NCBI RefSeq assembly: GCF_002216795.1 | Contig: NZ_CP022316.1 | Location: 3,005,205 to 3,069,204 of the forward strand | Source: Brachybacterium avium | Lineage (GTDB): Bacteria; Actinomycetota; Actinomycetes; Actinomycetales; Dermabacteraceae | Length of the DNA: 64,000 nucleotides | Direction: 5' to 3' | Shown here: piece after piece, positions 29,276-38,306 of the stretch | Position numbering within the stretch: the stretch's first letter is position 1 | How the letters are laid out: each line of letters starts with the position of its first letter | Made by a program: the position numbers and the translations under genes | Notes under the pieces: generated by a model | What the model saw: only the letters and a program-made list of their open reading frames with translations | The model's database searches: none | Told to the model about the DNA's origin: nothing

Positions 29276-29929
29276 TCAGGGGCGCAGCACGGCGGCGAGC
29301 ACGCCGTCGCCGCTGCCGGTGAGCACCGAGACCAGGTCCTCGGAGTCGGTGACGGCCTTCAGCAGTGCGCGCACGGCCTGCGTGGTGGCATCCCGCGCGG
29401 TCGGGTCCGCGACCCGGTCGTGGAACAGGGCGTGCGGGATGACCAGCACCCCGCCGGGCCTCAGCAGGCGCCGCGCATGCTCGAGCAGGTCCAGGGCATG
29501 CGGGGTGTGAGCGGGGAAGCTGACCAGGTCATAGGCGTGGTCGGTGAGACGCCCGACCACATCGCGGGGACGGCCGGCGATGGTGCGCACCCGCGGGGAC
29601 CGGATCCCGGCCTCGGCGAAGGACTCCCGGGCGGCACGCTGGTTCTCGACCTCGAGGTCGATGGTGGTCAGCACCCCGTCCGGGTGCATTCCCGAGAGCA
29701 GGTAGAGGGAGCCGACACCGCTGCCGGTCCCGATCTCGACGGCGGAGCGCGCCTGGACCGAGGCCGCCAGCACCCGCATCAGCGCGCCGGCCCCCGGCAG
29801 CACGGGGGCCGCGCCGAGCTCGTTGCCGCGTTCTCTGGCGCGGGCGAGCACCCCGTCGTCGGAGAAGAGGGTCGCCTCGTCGACGAATTCCTCACCGTGG
29901 GCCCAGCCGGCCACTTTTCCCGACGACAT
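29276..29929 (-). CDS. Class I SAM-dependent O-methyltransferase
   Basis: This 217-residue methyltransferase of the O-methyltransferase family 3 type (Rv1220c-like, catechol/caffeoyl-CoA OMT fold) carries the SAM-binding motif VEIGTGSGVGSLYLLSG and the acidic TIDLEVEN strand end. The RPGGVLVIPHALFHDRV segment also fits. The ATG at 29929 is chosen because GGAGAGG lies 8 nt upstream. A GTG at 29950 is possible but lies upstream of that site. In many actinobacteria this gene is followed by sigE, rseA and htrA before tatB. Here tatB follows directly on the other strand. Confidence 0.88.
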   Translation of the reverse strand: MSSGKVAGWAHGEEFVDEATLFSDDGVLARARERGNELGAAPVLPGAGALMRVLAASVQARSAVEIGTGSGVGSLYLLSGMHPDGVLTTIDLEVENQRAARESFAEAGIRSPRVRTIAGRPRDVVGRLTDHAYDLVSFPAHTPHALDLLEHARRLLRPGGVLVIPHALFHDRVADPTARDATTQAVRALLKAVTDSEDLVSVLTGSGDGVLAAVLRP

Positions 29930-30059
29930 CAGCGCATCCTCTCCGTTCACAGTCCGATCTGGCCGATCCTACGACAGCGGCCGCTCCTGTGAGCCCCGCC
30001 GAGCCCGCGATGCAATAATGGCGACGCATCAGCAGACCTCGAGACGTACAAGGTGGACA

Positions 30060-30473
30060 ATGGGCGGCACCGGATTCATGGGCCTCGGCGGCTGGGAGAT
30101 CGTGGTCCTGCTCATCGTGTTCCTGGTGATCGTGGGGCCGCAGCGGCTCCCGGATGTCACCCGGCAGCTGGTGCGGTGGGTGCGGCAGGCGCGGGTCTGG
30201 GTCGAGGACTCCCGCTCCACGGTCGAGGACGAGATGGGCATCGCCATCGAGGACCTCCGCAAGTACGATCCCCGCCAGTACGATCCGCGGCGCATCATCC
30301 GCGAGGCCTGGGGCGACACGGACCTCGAGGAGCTGATCCCCAGCAAGGACTCGATGAGCGCCGCCCTCGGCGGTGCTGCGGCCGGTGCCGCCGCGAAGGG
30401 CGCGACGTCCGGGAAGAAGTCGACGAAGGACAAGGGGCCCAAGCGGGCACCCTTCGACGACGAGGCCACCTGA
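30060..30473 (+). CDS. tatB: Sec-independent protein translocase subunit TatB
   Basis: This is a twin-arginine translocation component. The 137-residue protein has an N-terminal membrane helix (GGWEIVVLLIVFLVIVGPQRLP) with the conserved GPQRLP hinge. A long amphipathic helix (RQLVRWVRQARVWVEDSRST) and a hydrophilic, Ala/Lys-rich tail follow. I took the ATG at 30060 because AAGGTGG lies 5 nt upstream. An ATG at 30078 (MGLGGWE) would match the typical shorter TatB start. A promoter-like CAATAAT lies at 30013-30019. tatA and tatC are not in the window. Confidence 0.9.
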   Translation: MGGTGFMGLGGWEIVVLLIVFLVIVGPQRLPDVTRQLVRWVRQARVWVEDSRSTVEDEMGIAIEDLRKYDPRQYDPRRIIREAWGDTDLEELIPSKDSMSAALGGAAAGAAAKGATSGKKSTKDKGPKRAPFDDEAT

Positions 30474-30528
30474 GCCGAGGCCTCGGGGCCGGCGCTCCCC
30501 GGGATCAGCCCCGTGAGGGACGTCCCGT

Positions 30529-31691
30529 TCAGGATCGCGCGACGGTCAGCGGAAGCTTCATCCCGCCGAGCCCGCGCGGCTTGTGCACCAGCGCTCGGGC
30601 GACGCCCTTGAGCGCCAGCGAGGTGGGGGAGCCGGGGTCCGAGACCACCAGCGGCACCCCGTGATCCGAGCCCTCGCGCAGCGCGGGGTCCAGTCCGATC
30701 CGTCCCAGCACCGGCACGTCGTGGCCGACGGCCCGCGCCAGCGTCTGCGCCACCCGGTCCCCGCCGCCGGTGCCGAAGACGTCCATCACGGTGCCGTCCG
30801 GCAGGGTCAGCCCGGCCATGTTCTCGACCACCCCGGCGACCTCCTGCTCGGTCGAGGTGGATAGCGATCCGACCCGCTCGGCCACCCCGGAGGCGGACTG
30901 CTGCGGCGTGGTGACCACGACCATCTGCGCGCTCGGCAGCAGCTGGGCGACCGAGATCGCGACGTCGCCGGTGCCGGGCGGAAGATCCAGCAGCAGCACG
31001 TCCAGATCGCCCCAGAACACGTCCGAGGCGAACTGCTCGATGGCGCGATGCATCTTGGGCCCGCGCCACACCACCGCCTGCCCCTCGGGACGAACATGCC
31101 GATGCTCATGACGGCCACGCCGTGCGCCGCCGGGGGCATCAGCAGGTCCGAGACCTTGGTGGGCTGCTCGGTGATCCCGAACATGCCCGGCATCGAGAAG
31201 CCGTGGATGTCCGCGTCGATCACGCCCACACGCAGCCCGTCGGCCGCCATCGCCGCGGCGAGGTTCGCAGTGACGGTGGACTTGCCGACCCCGCCCTTGC
31301 CGGAGGAGATCGCGAAGATGCGCGTCAGCGAACCGGGCTGGTTGAAGGGGATCTGACGACGGCCCTGGCGCAGGCGGTTCGTGAGCTCACGACGCTGCTC
31401 CTCGGTCATCGCACTGGTGGAGACCTCGACCCGGGACAGGCCGGGGACGGTCGCGGTCGCCTCCGCGGTCTCGCGCTCGATGCGGTCCCGCATGGGACAG
31501 CCCTCGATGGTCAGCAGCACCATGACATGCGCGGTGTCGTCGGCATCGACCGTCACCGAGCCGACCATCCCGAGCTCGGTGATGGGGCGATGGATCTCGG
31601 GGTCGATCACCCCGCTCAGCGCCTCGTGGATCTGGGCGACGCGCTCGTCGGTGTCGGTCTGCCCGGTCTCGGTCTGCTCGGAGTTGTTCAC
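30529..31691 (-). pseudogene. mrp: Mrp/ApbC family iron-sulfur cluster carrier ATPase, frameshifted
   Basis: This P-loop ATPase helps build or deliver Fe-S clusters. The frame starts at the GTG at 31691, with an N-terminal DUF59/MIP18 domain (ALSGVIDPEIHRPITELGMV) and the deviant Walker A SSGKGGVGKST. It is interrupted near 31085, where SIGMFVP should run into EGQAVVWRGPKMH. The rest, with LLLDLPPGTGDVAIS, continues in the -1 frame to 30529. One missing C in the + strand sequence at 31085-31087 accounts for it, and the repaired protein has 387 residues. The C-terminal CxxC found in many Mrp proteins is absent (ENMAGLTLPDG). Its start overlaps the DUF1003 stop as GTGA. Confidence 0.88.
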
Positions 31692-32284
31692 TGGCTGTTC
31701 TGCTCCTTCGATGACGTGGTGGTGGCATCGGCCGTGCGGCGGTCCAGTGCCGCCTCGACCTCCTCGCGCAGGAGGGTGCGCAGAGTGTCGGCATCCCGGG
31801 CGGGCGGCGCCTCGAGGTCCTCGAGCAGGTCCCGCAGCTCGCTGCGCACGAAATCGCGAGTGGCGACATCGTTCAGGGCGAGGCGCAGGGAGGCGATCTC
31901 CCGGGTGATGAAGTCGGTGGTGGCGTGGTTGCGCTCGTTGGACTGACGGTCCTGCTCGGCCTGGACGCGGTCGCGGTCGTCCTGACGGTTCTGTGCCAGC
32001 AGCAGCAGAGGCGCGGCGTAGGAGGCCTGCAGGGACAGGATCAGCGTCAGCAGAGTGAAGTTCAGGGCGCGCGGATCGAACTGCGCGGATTCCGGGGCCA
32101 GCGAGTTCCAGGTCAGCCAGACCGCACAGAACAGGGTCATCCCGACCAGGAAGGCCGGTGTGCCCATCATCCGGGCGAAGCCCTCGGCGGCGCGTCCGAA
32201 GGCATCGCCGCGGAAGGGATTGGGCACCAGCGGGCCTCTGCGCGGTGACGGATCGTCCAGCGGGCTGTGGATGTGCTCTGCCAT
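31688..32284 (-). CDS. DUF1003 membrane protein
   Basis: This 198-residue protein has the DUF1003 core: two membrane helices (FLVGMTLFCAVWLTWNSLA and LNFTLLTLILSLQASYAAPL) with the family-typical FDPRALNFTLLTLILS and LLLAQNRQDDRDR. A charged, coiled-coil-like C-terminal region follows. The function of DUF1003 is not known. It sits between mrp (4-nt overlap) and the CBS protein (2-nt gap) in a tight minus-strand operon. Confidence 0.88.
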   Translation of the reverse strand: MAEHIHSPLDDPSPRRGPLVPNPFRGDAFGRAAEGFARMMGTPAFLVGMTLFCAVWLTWNSLAPESAQFDPRALNFTLLTLILSLQASYAAPLLLLAQNRQDDRDRVQAEQDRQSNERNHATTDFITREIASLRLALNDVATRDFVRSELRDLLEDLEAPPARDADTLRTLLREEVEAALDRRTADATTTSSKEQNSQ

Positions 32285-32286
32285 GC

Positions 32287-33636
32287 TCAGCCCTTCGTGG
32301 TACGGGGCGGGGCGGGGTCCTCGGCGTCGCGGGCCGTGGCCCGGGCGATCTCGGACAGATCGATCTGGCCGGTCGCCGGCGGCGGCTCGTCCTGCTCTCG
32401 CCAGTCATCGGGCAGCACGTGATCCAGCACGTCGTCGACGGTCACCGCGCCCAGCAGCCGACCTTCCTCGTCGACCACGGGGAGCGAGACCAGGTTGTAG
32501 GTGGCCATCTCCCGGGTGAGCGCGGACAGCGCCACGGTCGGGGCGACTACGACCTTGTCCGCATCGAGGATCTCCCCGACGGGGCGGTCGGGGCGCTCCC
32601 GCAGCAGCTGCTGGAAGTGGACGATGCCCAGCAGCTTCCCGGTGGGGGTCTCGAGCGGGGAGCGGCAGACGTGCACCGTCGAGGCGAGCGCGGCGTGGAT
32701 CACCTCACGGCTGATCATCGCCAGGCAGTGCGCCACCGGGGTCTCCGGTGCCACGATCAGGGGCTCGGTGGTCATCATGCCGCCGGCGGTGTACTCGTCG
32801 TAGGCGAGCAGGCGGCGCACGTCCTCCGCCTCCTCGGGCTCCATCAGGCTCAGCAGATGGGCGGCGACGGACTCCGGGAGCTCCTGGACCAGGTCGGCGG
32901 CATCGTCCGGGTCCATGGCGTCGAGGATGTCCGCTGCCCGGGTGGCGTCCAGCCCGGTGACCACCTCGACCCGGATGTCCTCGGGCAGCTCCTCGAGCAC
33001 ATCGGCGAGGCGTTCGTCGGCGAGCTCCCCGGCGAGCTCGGTGCGGCGCTTGGGCTCCAGCTCCTGGATGACCTCCGCGAGATCGGCGGGATTCAGATCC
33101 TGGTACGAGGCGGCCAGGAGGTGCGCGGACTGCTCCGCCTGCGTGCCGTAGAGCCCGGAGACCTCGGACAGCTCGACCGTCACGGTCTCCCCGCGCGAGA
33201 CCAGCCGGCTCAGCGAGCCGCCCCTGCGCTGCCGGCGCAGATGCAGCCGGGAGACGTTCCAGTCCCGATGACGATCCTGGTCCAGGGCGATGTCCAGCAC
33301 CGTCGCCTCGCCGGTGTCATCGTTCAGGGTCACCGCACGGTCCAGCAGATCGCCGATCACCAGCAGCTCACCGGTGCGCTTCTCGAAGCGGCGCACGTTC
33401 AGCACCCCGGTGGAGATCACCTGTCCCGGGGAGATCGAGGTGATCCGGGTGATGGGCAGGAACGCCCGGCGCTTCCTGCCGACCTCCACCACCAGGCCGA
33501 CGGCGACCGCGCTGGTGCGCGACTGCGGCACGACCACGACGTCACGGACCGTCGCCACCACGTCACCGATCGGGTCGAAGACGGTGGTCCCGGCGAGCCG
33601 TGCCGCGTAGAAGCGCGGTCGCGCGGACGTGCTCAC
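32287..33636 (-). CDS. Soluble MgtE-N/CBS domain protein with PRC-barrel-like N-terminus
   Basis: This 449-residue cytoplasmic protein has an N-terminal beta-barrel-like region repeated twice (RLAGTTVFDPIGDVVATVRD and SGLYGTQAEQ area) and an MgtE intracellular N domain (LNPADLAEVIQELEPKRRTE, DADDAADLVQELP-like repeats). Two CBS domains follow (EYTAGGMMTTEPLIVAP; VGEILDADKVVVAP). It has no membrane helices, so it is not a magnesium channel. It resembles Rv1232c-type regulators. GTG start overlapping the aminopeptidase stop by 4 nt. CBS pairs usually bind adenosine nucleotides. Confidence 0.85.
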   Translation of the reverse strand: MSTSARPRFYAARLAGTTVFDPIGDVVATVRDVVVVPQSRTSAVAVGLVVEVGRKRRAFLPITRITSISPGQVISTGVLNVRRFEKRTGELLVIGDLLDRAVTLNDDTGEATVLDIALDQDRHRDWNVSRLHLRRQRRGGSLSRLVSRGETVTVELSEVSGLYGTQAEQSAHLLAASYQDLNPADLAEVIQELEPKRRTELAGELADERLADVLEELPEDIRVEVVTGLDATRAADILDAMDPDDAADLVQELPESVAAHLLSLMEPEEAEDVRRLLAYDEYTAGGMMTTEPLIVAPETPVAHCLAMISREVIHAALASTVHVCRSPLETPTGKLLGIVHFQQLLRERPDRPVGEILDADKVVVAPTVALSALTREMATYNLVSLPVVDEEGRLLGAVTVDDVLDHVLPDDWREQDEPPPATGQIDLSEIARATARDAEDPAPPRTTKG

Positions 33637-35189
33637 CGCTGCAGCTCGGAGATCCAGCGCTCGACGTCCTCGGCCCGGCGCGGGGCGGCGGCCGAGAGGT
33701 TCTCGACGCCGTCGGCCGTCACCAGCACGTCGTCCTCGATGCGCACGCCGATGCCGCGCAGCTCGCTCGGCACCAGCAGGTCGTTCTCCTTGAAGTACAG
33801 CCCGGGCTCGATGGTGAAGACCATCCCCGGCTCCAGCTCCGCGTCGAGGTACATCTCGCGGCGGGCCTGGGCGCAGTCGTGGACATCCAGTCCCAGGTGG
33901 TGGCTGGTGCCGTGCGGCATCCAGCGGCGATGCCACTGGCCCTCCGCGGAGAGGGACTGCTCAGCGGTGCCGGGCAGCAGGCCCCACTCCGCGAGCCGGT
34001 GGGCCAGCACCTCCATCGCGGCGGTGTGCAGCTCGCGGAAGCGCAGGCCGGGACGGGCCACCGCGAACGCGGCATCGGAGGCCTCCAGCACCGCGTCGTA
34101 GATCTTCCGCTGCGCGGGGGAGAAGGTGCCGGAGACCGGCAGGGTGCGGGTGACATCGGCGGTGTACAGCGAGTCCACCTCGACGCCGGCGTCGATCAGC
34201 ACCAGCTCGTCGGCCGAGACCTCTCCGTCGTTGCGGGTCCAGTGCAGGGTGCAGGCATGGTCGCCGGCCGCCGCGATGGTGTCGTAGCCGACGCCGTTCC
34301 CGTCGGCCCGGGCGGTGGCCGCGAAGACGCCCTCGATGACCCGTTCCCCGCGAGCATGGCCGATGGCGCCCGGCAGGTGCCGGATGACGTCCTCGAAGCC
34401 GCGCAGGGTGGCGTCGACGGCCTTGCGGAGCTCGCGGACCTCGTACTCGTCCTTGACCAGACGCTGCTCGCTCGCAGCCTCCTTCAGGGCGGCGTACTCC
34501 GCTGCCGCCTCATCACCGTCGGGCAGCCCGTTCTGCCCGCGGATCTCCTCGACCATCGCCTCGACGGAGGCGTCCACGCTCGGCATCACGCTCAGCGAGA
34601 GCTGGGCGCCGACGTCCTTGGCGAGATGATCGCGCAGCTCGTCGATATGGCGCACCTCGATGCCGAGGCGCTGGGCGGCCTCGGCGACGGTGGGGCGGCG
34701 CCCCACCCACATCTCGCCGTAGCGGGCGTCGGCGTAGAACTCGCTGGAGTCGAAGCCGGCGCGGGGACGGAAGAAGTACGTGGCCTCCGCGCGCTGGGGG
34801 TCCTCGGCAGAGGGCTCGACCACCAGCACGCTGTCGGGCTCCTCATCGGTGCCCAGGCCCGAGTAGTAGGCGAAGGCGGACTCCGGGCGGAAGGGGTAGT
34901 CGGTGTCGTTGGAGCGGACCTTGAGGACGCCGGCCGGCAGCACCAGGCGGGTCGCGCTCAGGCGCTGCACCAGCGCGTCACGGCGGGCCGGGGTGAAGTC
35001 CGCAGCCTCGCGACGCTCGGCATCGGGGACCGTCTCGTCCCAGCCGGAGGAGATGAACTCGCGGAAGGCCTCGTTGCTGGGGCGCTGCGAGCGGGAGTCG
35101 CCGCGAGAGGCGAGCTCCTCCATCCGCTCGCTGCTGCCGGCGCTTCCGGTGGTGGTGGTCTGCTCGGTGCTGCTGTTCTCGGTGCTCAC
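33633..35189 (-). CDS. pepP: Xaa-Pro aminopeptidase (M24B, PepP type)
   Basis: This dinuclear-metal aminopeptidase releases an N-terminal residue before proline. The 518-residue chain has the AMP_N creatinase-like N domain (RRDALVQRLSATRLVLPAG), then the M24 pita-bread domain. Metal ligands can be placed in LVLIDAGVEVDSLYTADVTRT (two Asp), HGTSHHLGLDVHDC (His), MVFTIEPGLYF (Glu) and VRIEDDVLVT (Glu). It heads a four-gene overlapping operon (pepP, CBS protein, DUF1003, mrp). Its start is only 37 bp from the divergent PHP gene. Confidence 0.93.
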   Translation of the reverse strand: MSTENSSTEQTTTTGSAGSSERMEELASRGDSRSQRPSNEAFREFISSGWDETVPDAERREAADFTPARRDALVQRLSATRLVLPAGVLKVRSNDTDYPFRPESAFAYYSGLGTDEEPDSVLVVEPSAEDPQRAEATYFFRPRAGFDSSEFYADARYGEMWVGRRPTVAEAAQRLGIEVRHIDELRDHLAKDVGAQLSLSVMPSVDASVEAMVEEIRGQNGLPDGDEAAAEYAALKEAASEQRLVKDEYEVRELRKAVDATLRGFEDVIRHLPGAIGHARGERVIEGVFAATARADGNGVGYDTIAAAGDHACTLHWTRNDGEVSADELVLIDAGVEVDSLYTADVTRTLPVSGTFSPAQRKIYDAVLEASDAAFAVARPGLRFRELHTAAMEVLAHRLAEWGLLPGTAEQSLSAEGQWHRRWMPHGTSHHLGLDVHDCAQARREMYLDAELEPGMVFTIEPGLYFKENDLLVPSELRGIGVRIEDDVLVTADGVENLSAAAPRRAEDVERWISELQR

Positions 35190-35214
35190 CCCTCGATGGT
35201 CTCACGGCGCGGTC

Positions 35215-35220
35215 TACCCT
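35215..35220 (+). promoter_or_regulatory. Putative -10 element (TACCCT) for a leaderless PHP-gene transcript
   Basis: TACCCT ends 6 nt before the ATG at 35227. The whole divergent gap to pepP is 37 bp, so the promoter core of the PHP gene must lie over the 5' end of pepP. Confidence 0.45.
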
Positions 35221-35226
35221 GGGCGT

Positions 35227-36111
35227 ATGAGTGAGAGGACTGACGCCGGCGCCGCACAGCGGATCGACCTGCATGCACACAGCTCGTGGTCCGATGGGAC
35301 GACGGATGTCCGGGAGCTGTTCGCGCAGGCTTCCGCCGCCGGTCTGGACGTGCTGGGACTGACCGACCACGACACCGTCTCCGGCTGGTCGGAGCTCGAC
35401 GCGGCGGTCGCTGCCAGCTCGGTCGCCGCAGTGCCCGGCATCGAGGTCTCCAGCGAGGTCGACAGCCGCAGCGTGCATCTGCTCGCACTGCTGGTGGATC
35501 CGTCGCCGGAGACGGCTCTGGCCGCGGAGATGGCCAGTGCACGCAGTTCACGGGTGGAGCGAGCTCGGCGCATGGTGGAGCTGATCTCGGCCGATCACCC
35601 GGTCCGCTGGGAGGATGTGACGGCACAGGTCGCGGGGGAGAGCACCGTGATCGGTCGCCCGCACATCGCCGACGCCCTGGTCGACGCACGCGTGGTCCCG
35701 GATCGTTCTGCGGCCTTCACCGAGATCCTGCGCCCCTCCGGCCCGTACTACGTCCCCTACTACGCGCCCTCGCCGCTGTCCGCGGTTCGCGCCATCCGCG
35801 AGGCCGGGGGCGTCTCGATCCTCGCCCACCCCGGGTCGGTCACCCGGGACGACGACCTGCCGCTGACCCTGTTGGAGGCCCTGGTCGAGGCCGGCCTCGA
35901 CGGCATAGAGGTCGACCATCGCGAGCACGGCACGGACGAACGGGCCCGGCTGCGGGAGTTCGCGCGCAGCCACGACCTGCTGATCACCGGCGGCAGCGAT
36001 TTCCACGGCACCGGCAAGGAGAACCGGCTGGGCGAGAACCTCACCGTCCCCGAGGTGCTGGAGGAGATCGCCGCGCGGGCCACCAGCGGCACCCGGATCA
36101 TCCGGCCCTGA
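35227..36111 (+). CDS. PHP domain-containing metal-dependent phosphoesterase
   Basis: This 294-residue phosphoesterase of the PHP superfamily is of the TrpH/YciV-like group that acts on 3',5'-nucleoside bisphosphates or short RNA. Metal-binding motifs I and II are clear: IDLHAHSSWSDGT and LGLTDHDTVSGW. Later residues follow in SILAHPGS and GSDFHGTGK. No signal peptide is present. The ATG at 35227 is preceded by a -10-like box and no ribosome site. Substrate specificity is inferred from the family only. Confidence 0.9.
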   Translation: MSERTDAGAAQRIDLHAHSSWSDGTTDVRELFAQASAAGLDVLGLTDHDTVSGWSELDAAVAASSVAAVPGIEVSSEVDSRSVHLLALLVDPSPETALAAEMASARSSRVERARRMVELISADHPVRWEDVTAQVAGESTVIGRPHIADALVDARVVPDRSAAFTEILRPSGPYYVPYYAPSPLSAVRAIREAGGVSILAHPGSVTRDDDLPLTLLEALVEAGLDGIEVDHREHGTDERARLREFARSHDLLITGGSDFHGTGKENRLGENLTVPEVLEEIAARATSGTRIIRP

Positions 36112-36165
36112 CCGGGTGCTCCGTGCCTGACCTGCTGCTCCGTGTCTGACCGGGTGCTCCGCCCG
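36109..36165 (+). repeat. Three tandem 19-bp repeats starting at the PHP-gene stop codon
   Basis: Units at 36109-36127, 36128-36146 and 36147-36165 follow TGACC-GGGTGCTCCG or a close variant, and each begins with TGA. The first TGA is the real stop codon. The third unit forms the left arm of the hairpin GACCGGG/CCCGGTC (36148-36168). Confidence 0.7.
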
Positions 36166-36168
36166 GTC
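36148..36168 (+). terminator. Hairpin after the PHP gene
   Basis: GACCGGG (36148-36154) pairs with CCCGGTC (36162-36168) around a 7-nt loop, about 37 nt after the stop. It is a modest terminator candidate with no T-tract. The remaining 177 bp before the convergent DEAD-box gene end holds nothing I recognise. Confidence 0.5.
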
Positions 36169-36345
36169 CCAGCGCAGCACGATGCCATCCGCGGGCGCTC
36201 TCTCAGCATGCGACCCCGTATACAGGTGCGGATGCTGGCTGAGCGCCACTGGATGCAAGGCACTGGCGGCCCGTGCCCCGGAGACCGGGACACGAGCCGC
36301 TGAACTGTGCCGTGGGACGGGCTGCGCCGCGGCGCAGGACCTCGG

Positions 36346-38247
36346 TCAGTTCTCCTGCGGGGCAGAGCCCTGGTCGCCTGCTACACCGGAACGTCCGCGG
36401 CCTCCGCGGGAACGGCGGCGACGGGGGCGGCCTTCCTCCGAGGAGTCCTTGCCCTGCGGCTCGCCCTGCGACGTGCTCCGGGAGGCGCTCGGCGTCCCGC
36501 TCTGCGGGGCGTCGGTGACCTCACCGTTGACCCGGCGGGTGCGGGAGCGGGTCCGGCTGCGGCGGGGACGCTCGCCCGAGCTCTCCTCGGTGCTGGTGCT
36601 GGTGCTGGTGCTGGTGCTGGTGCGGTCGCCGGGACCGGAGCTCGGGGCGGCGTCCTGACGACCGCCGTCGCGACCGCTGGGGGAATCGTCGCGGGACCGG
36701 TCTCGACCACCGCTGCCACGACCGCCGCCGTCTCGACCGCCGCCGTCTCGACCGCCACGGCCATCGCGCTCGCCGCCGCGGCTCCGGCCGCTGCGCTCAC
36801 CCCGGCCACCGCGTCCACCGCGGCCGCCGTTGTCACGACTGCCGCCACGGTCGCCGCGGCCGGCGTCCCGGCCGCCGCGAGCACCTTCGGGGCCGCCCAG
36901 ATCCTCGAGCTCCTCGGCCTCCAGACCCTCCCGGGTGCGCGCGCTGCGGGGGAGGGTGCCCTTCGCCTCGGCGGGGATGTCGAGGTCGGTGAAGAGATGC
37001 TCCGAGGTGGAGTAGGTCTCCTCGGCCTCGGTGGTCTCCAGCCCCAGCTGACGGGCGATGAGGGCCCAGCGAGCCAGGTCCTCCCAGTCCACGAACGTGA
37101 CCGCGGTGCCCTTCTTGCCCGCCCGGCCGGTGCGGCCGGTGCGATGCAGGTACGTCTTGTCGTCGTCGGGGCAGTTCCAGTTCACGACATGGGTGACGTC
37201 GGTGACGTCGATGCCGCGGGCGGCGACGTCGGTCGCGACCAGCACATCGATCTTCCCGTTGCGGAAGGCGCGCAGCGCCTGCTCGCGAGCGCCCTGCCCG
37301 AGATCACCGTGCAGCGGTGCCGCGGCGAAGCCGCGGTCGGCGAGATCGCCGGCGACCCGATCCGCTTGCCGCTTGGTGCGCATGAAGATGATCGACAGAC
37401 CACGGCCGCGGGCTTGCAGGATGCGCGCCATCACCTCGATCTTGTCGAGCTGGTGCGCACGGTAGACGACCTGCTTGATATCTGCTTTGGTGCGGGCGCC
37501 GTCGTTGGGGTCCTGGGCACGGATGTGCGTGGGCTGCTTCATGAAGCGGCGGGCCAGCGCCATGATCGGGCCGGGCATGGTGGCCGAGAACAGCATCGTC
37601 TGGCGGTTCTCGGGCACTGCCTGCAGCAGCTTCTCGATGTCCTCGAGGAAGCCGAGGTCGAGCATCTCGTCGGCCTCGTCGAGCACGGCCGTGCGCACCT
37701 GGGAGAGGTCCAGGTACTTCTGGCGCATCAGGTCGATGAGCCGGCCCGGGGTGCCGACCACCACCTCGACGCCCTTCTCGAGCGCCTCGATCTGCGGCTC
37801 GTAGGCGCGGCCGCCGTAGACGGTGAGGATGCGGATCGGGCGCTTCGCCGAAGCGGTCTCCAGGTCATGGGCGACCTGGACGGCGAGCTCGCGGGTGGGG
37901 AGCACCACCAGGGCCTGCGGCTTGCCGACGGGGCGGTCGTGCGGATTCGGCTCGCCGGGCGCCACGGAGCTCTGCAGCAGTGGGATGCCGAAGCCGAGGG
38001 TCTTGCCGGTGCCGGTCTTGGCCTGGCCGATGATGTCGCGGCCGCGCAGGGCGACCGGCAGGGTCATCGACTGGATGGGGAAGGGGGTGGTGATGCCCTT
38101 GGCGGCCAGCGCGTCGACGATGTCCTTGCGGACATCGAAATCAGCGAAGGTCTGGACCGGTTCGGGCTGTGCGGAAGTGCCGGAGCTCTGCTCGACGGCG
38201 GGGGAGGCCGACACGGCCTCGTCGGTGTGCGGGGTGGATTCAGGCAC
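36346..38247 (-). CDS. DEAD/DEAH-box ATP-dependent RNA helicase with long RGG-rich tail
   Basis: This 633-residue RNA helicase probably works in ribosome assembly or cold/stress RNA remodelling. The core (about residues 30-440) has all motifs: Q motif region, AKTGTGKTLGFG, PTRELAVQ, TPGRLIDL, LDEADEMLD, FSATMPG, VLVATDVAARGIDV and HRTGRTGRAG. The last 190 residues are low complexity, rich in Arg, Gly, Asp and Ser with many RGG/RDGG units, which commonly bind RNA. GTG start. The position near DUF3107 and TetR matches rhlE (Rv3211) in mycobacteria. Confidence 0.94.
   Translation of the reverse strand: MPESTPHTDEAVSASPAVEQSSGTSAQPEPVQTFADFDVRKDIVDALAAKGITTPFPIQSMTLPVALRGRDIIGQAKTGTGKTLGFGIPLLQSSVAPGEPNPHDRPVGKPQALVVLPTRELAVQVAHDLETASAKRPIRILTVYGGRAYEPQIEALEKGVEVVVGTPGRLIDLMRQKYLDLSQVRTAVLDEADEMLDLGFLEDIEKLLQAVPENRQTMLFSATMPGPIMALARRFMKQPTHIRAQDPNDGARTKADIKQVVYRAHQLDKIEVMARILQARGRGLSIIFMRTKRQADRVAGDLADRGFAAAPLHGDLGQGAREQALRAFRNGKIDVLVATDVAARGIDVTDVTHVVNWNCPDDDKTYLHRTGRTGRAGKKGTAVTFVDWEDLARWALIARQLGLETTEAEETYSTSEHLFTDLDIPAEAKGTLPRSARTREGLEAEELEDLGGPEGARGGRDAGRGDRGGSRDNGGRGGRGGRGERSGRSRGGERDGRGGRDGGGRDGGGRGSGGRDRSRDDSPSGRDGGRQDAAPSSGPGDRTSTSTSTSTSTEESSGERPRRSRTRSRTRRVNGEVTDAPQSGTPSASRSTSQGEPQGKDSSEEGRPRRRRSRGGRGRSGVAGDQGSAPQEN
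36589..36624 (+). repeat. Hexanucleotide microsatellite inside the helicase tail
   Basis: Five copies of GGTGCT plus one GGTGCG occur in tandem. On the coding strand they encode alternating Ser-Thr. The unit is a multiple of three, so copy-number change would alter tail length without breaking the frame. Confidence 0.8.
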
Positions 38248-38306
38248 CGTTCAACTCTCTGGTCATGGATATGCACGGCCATCGTAGCCCCCGCACGTCT
38301 CGCGGA

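Noticed and set aside
32287-33636. Magnesium transporter MgtE
   Set aside because: The N domain and CBS pair are present but no membrane helices follow, so it cannot be a channel.
32158-34101. Open frame of about 650 codons on the plus strand opposite the CBS protein
   Set aside because: It is a shadow of a minus-strand gene with recognisable CBS and MgtE-N domains. The translation has no family features.
36169-36345. tRNA or small RNA gene in the gap before the helicase gene
   Set aside because: No T-arm (GGTTCRANNCC) or cloverleaf could be built on either strand. No terminator or promoter signals frame it.
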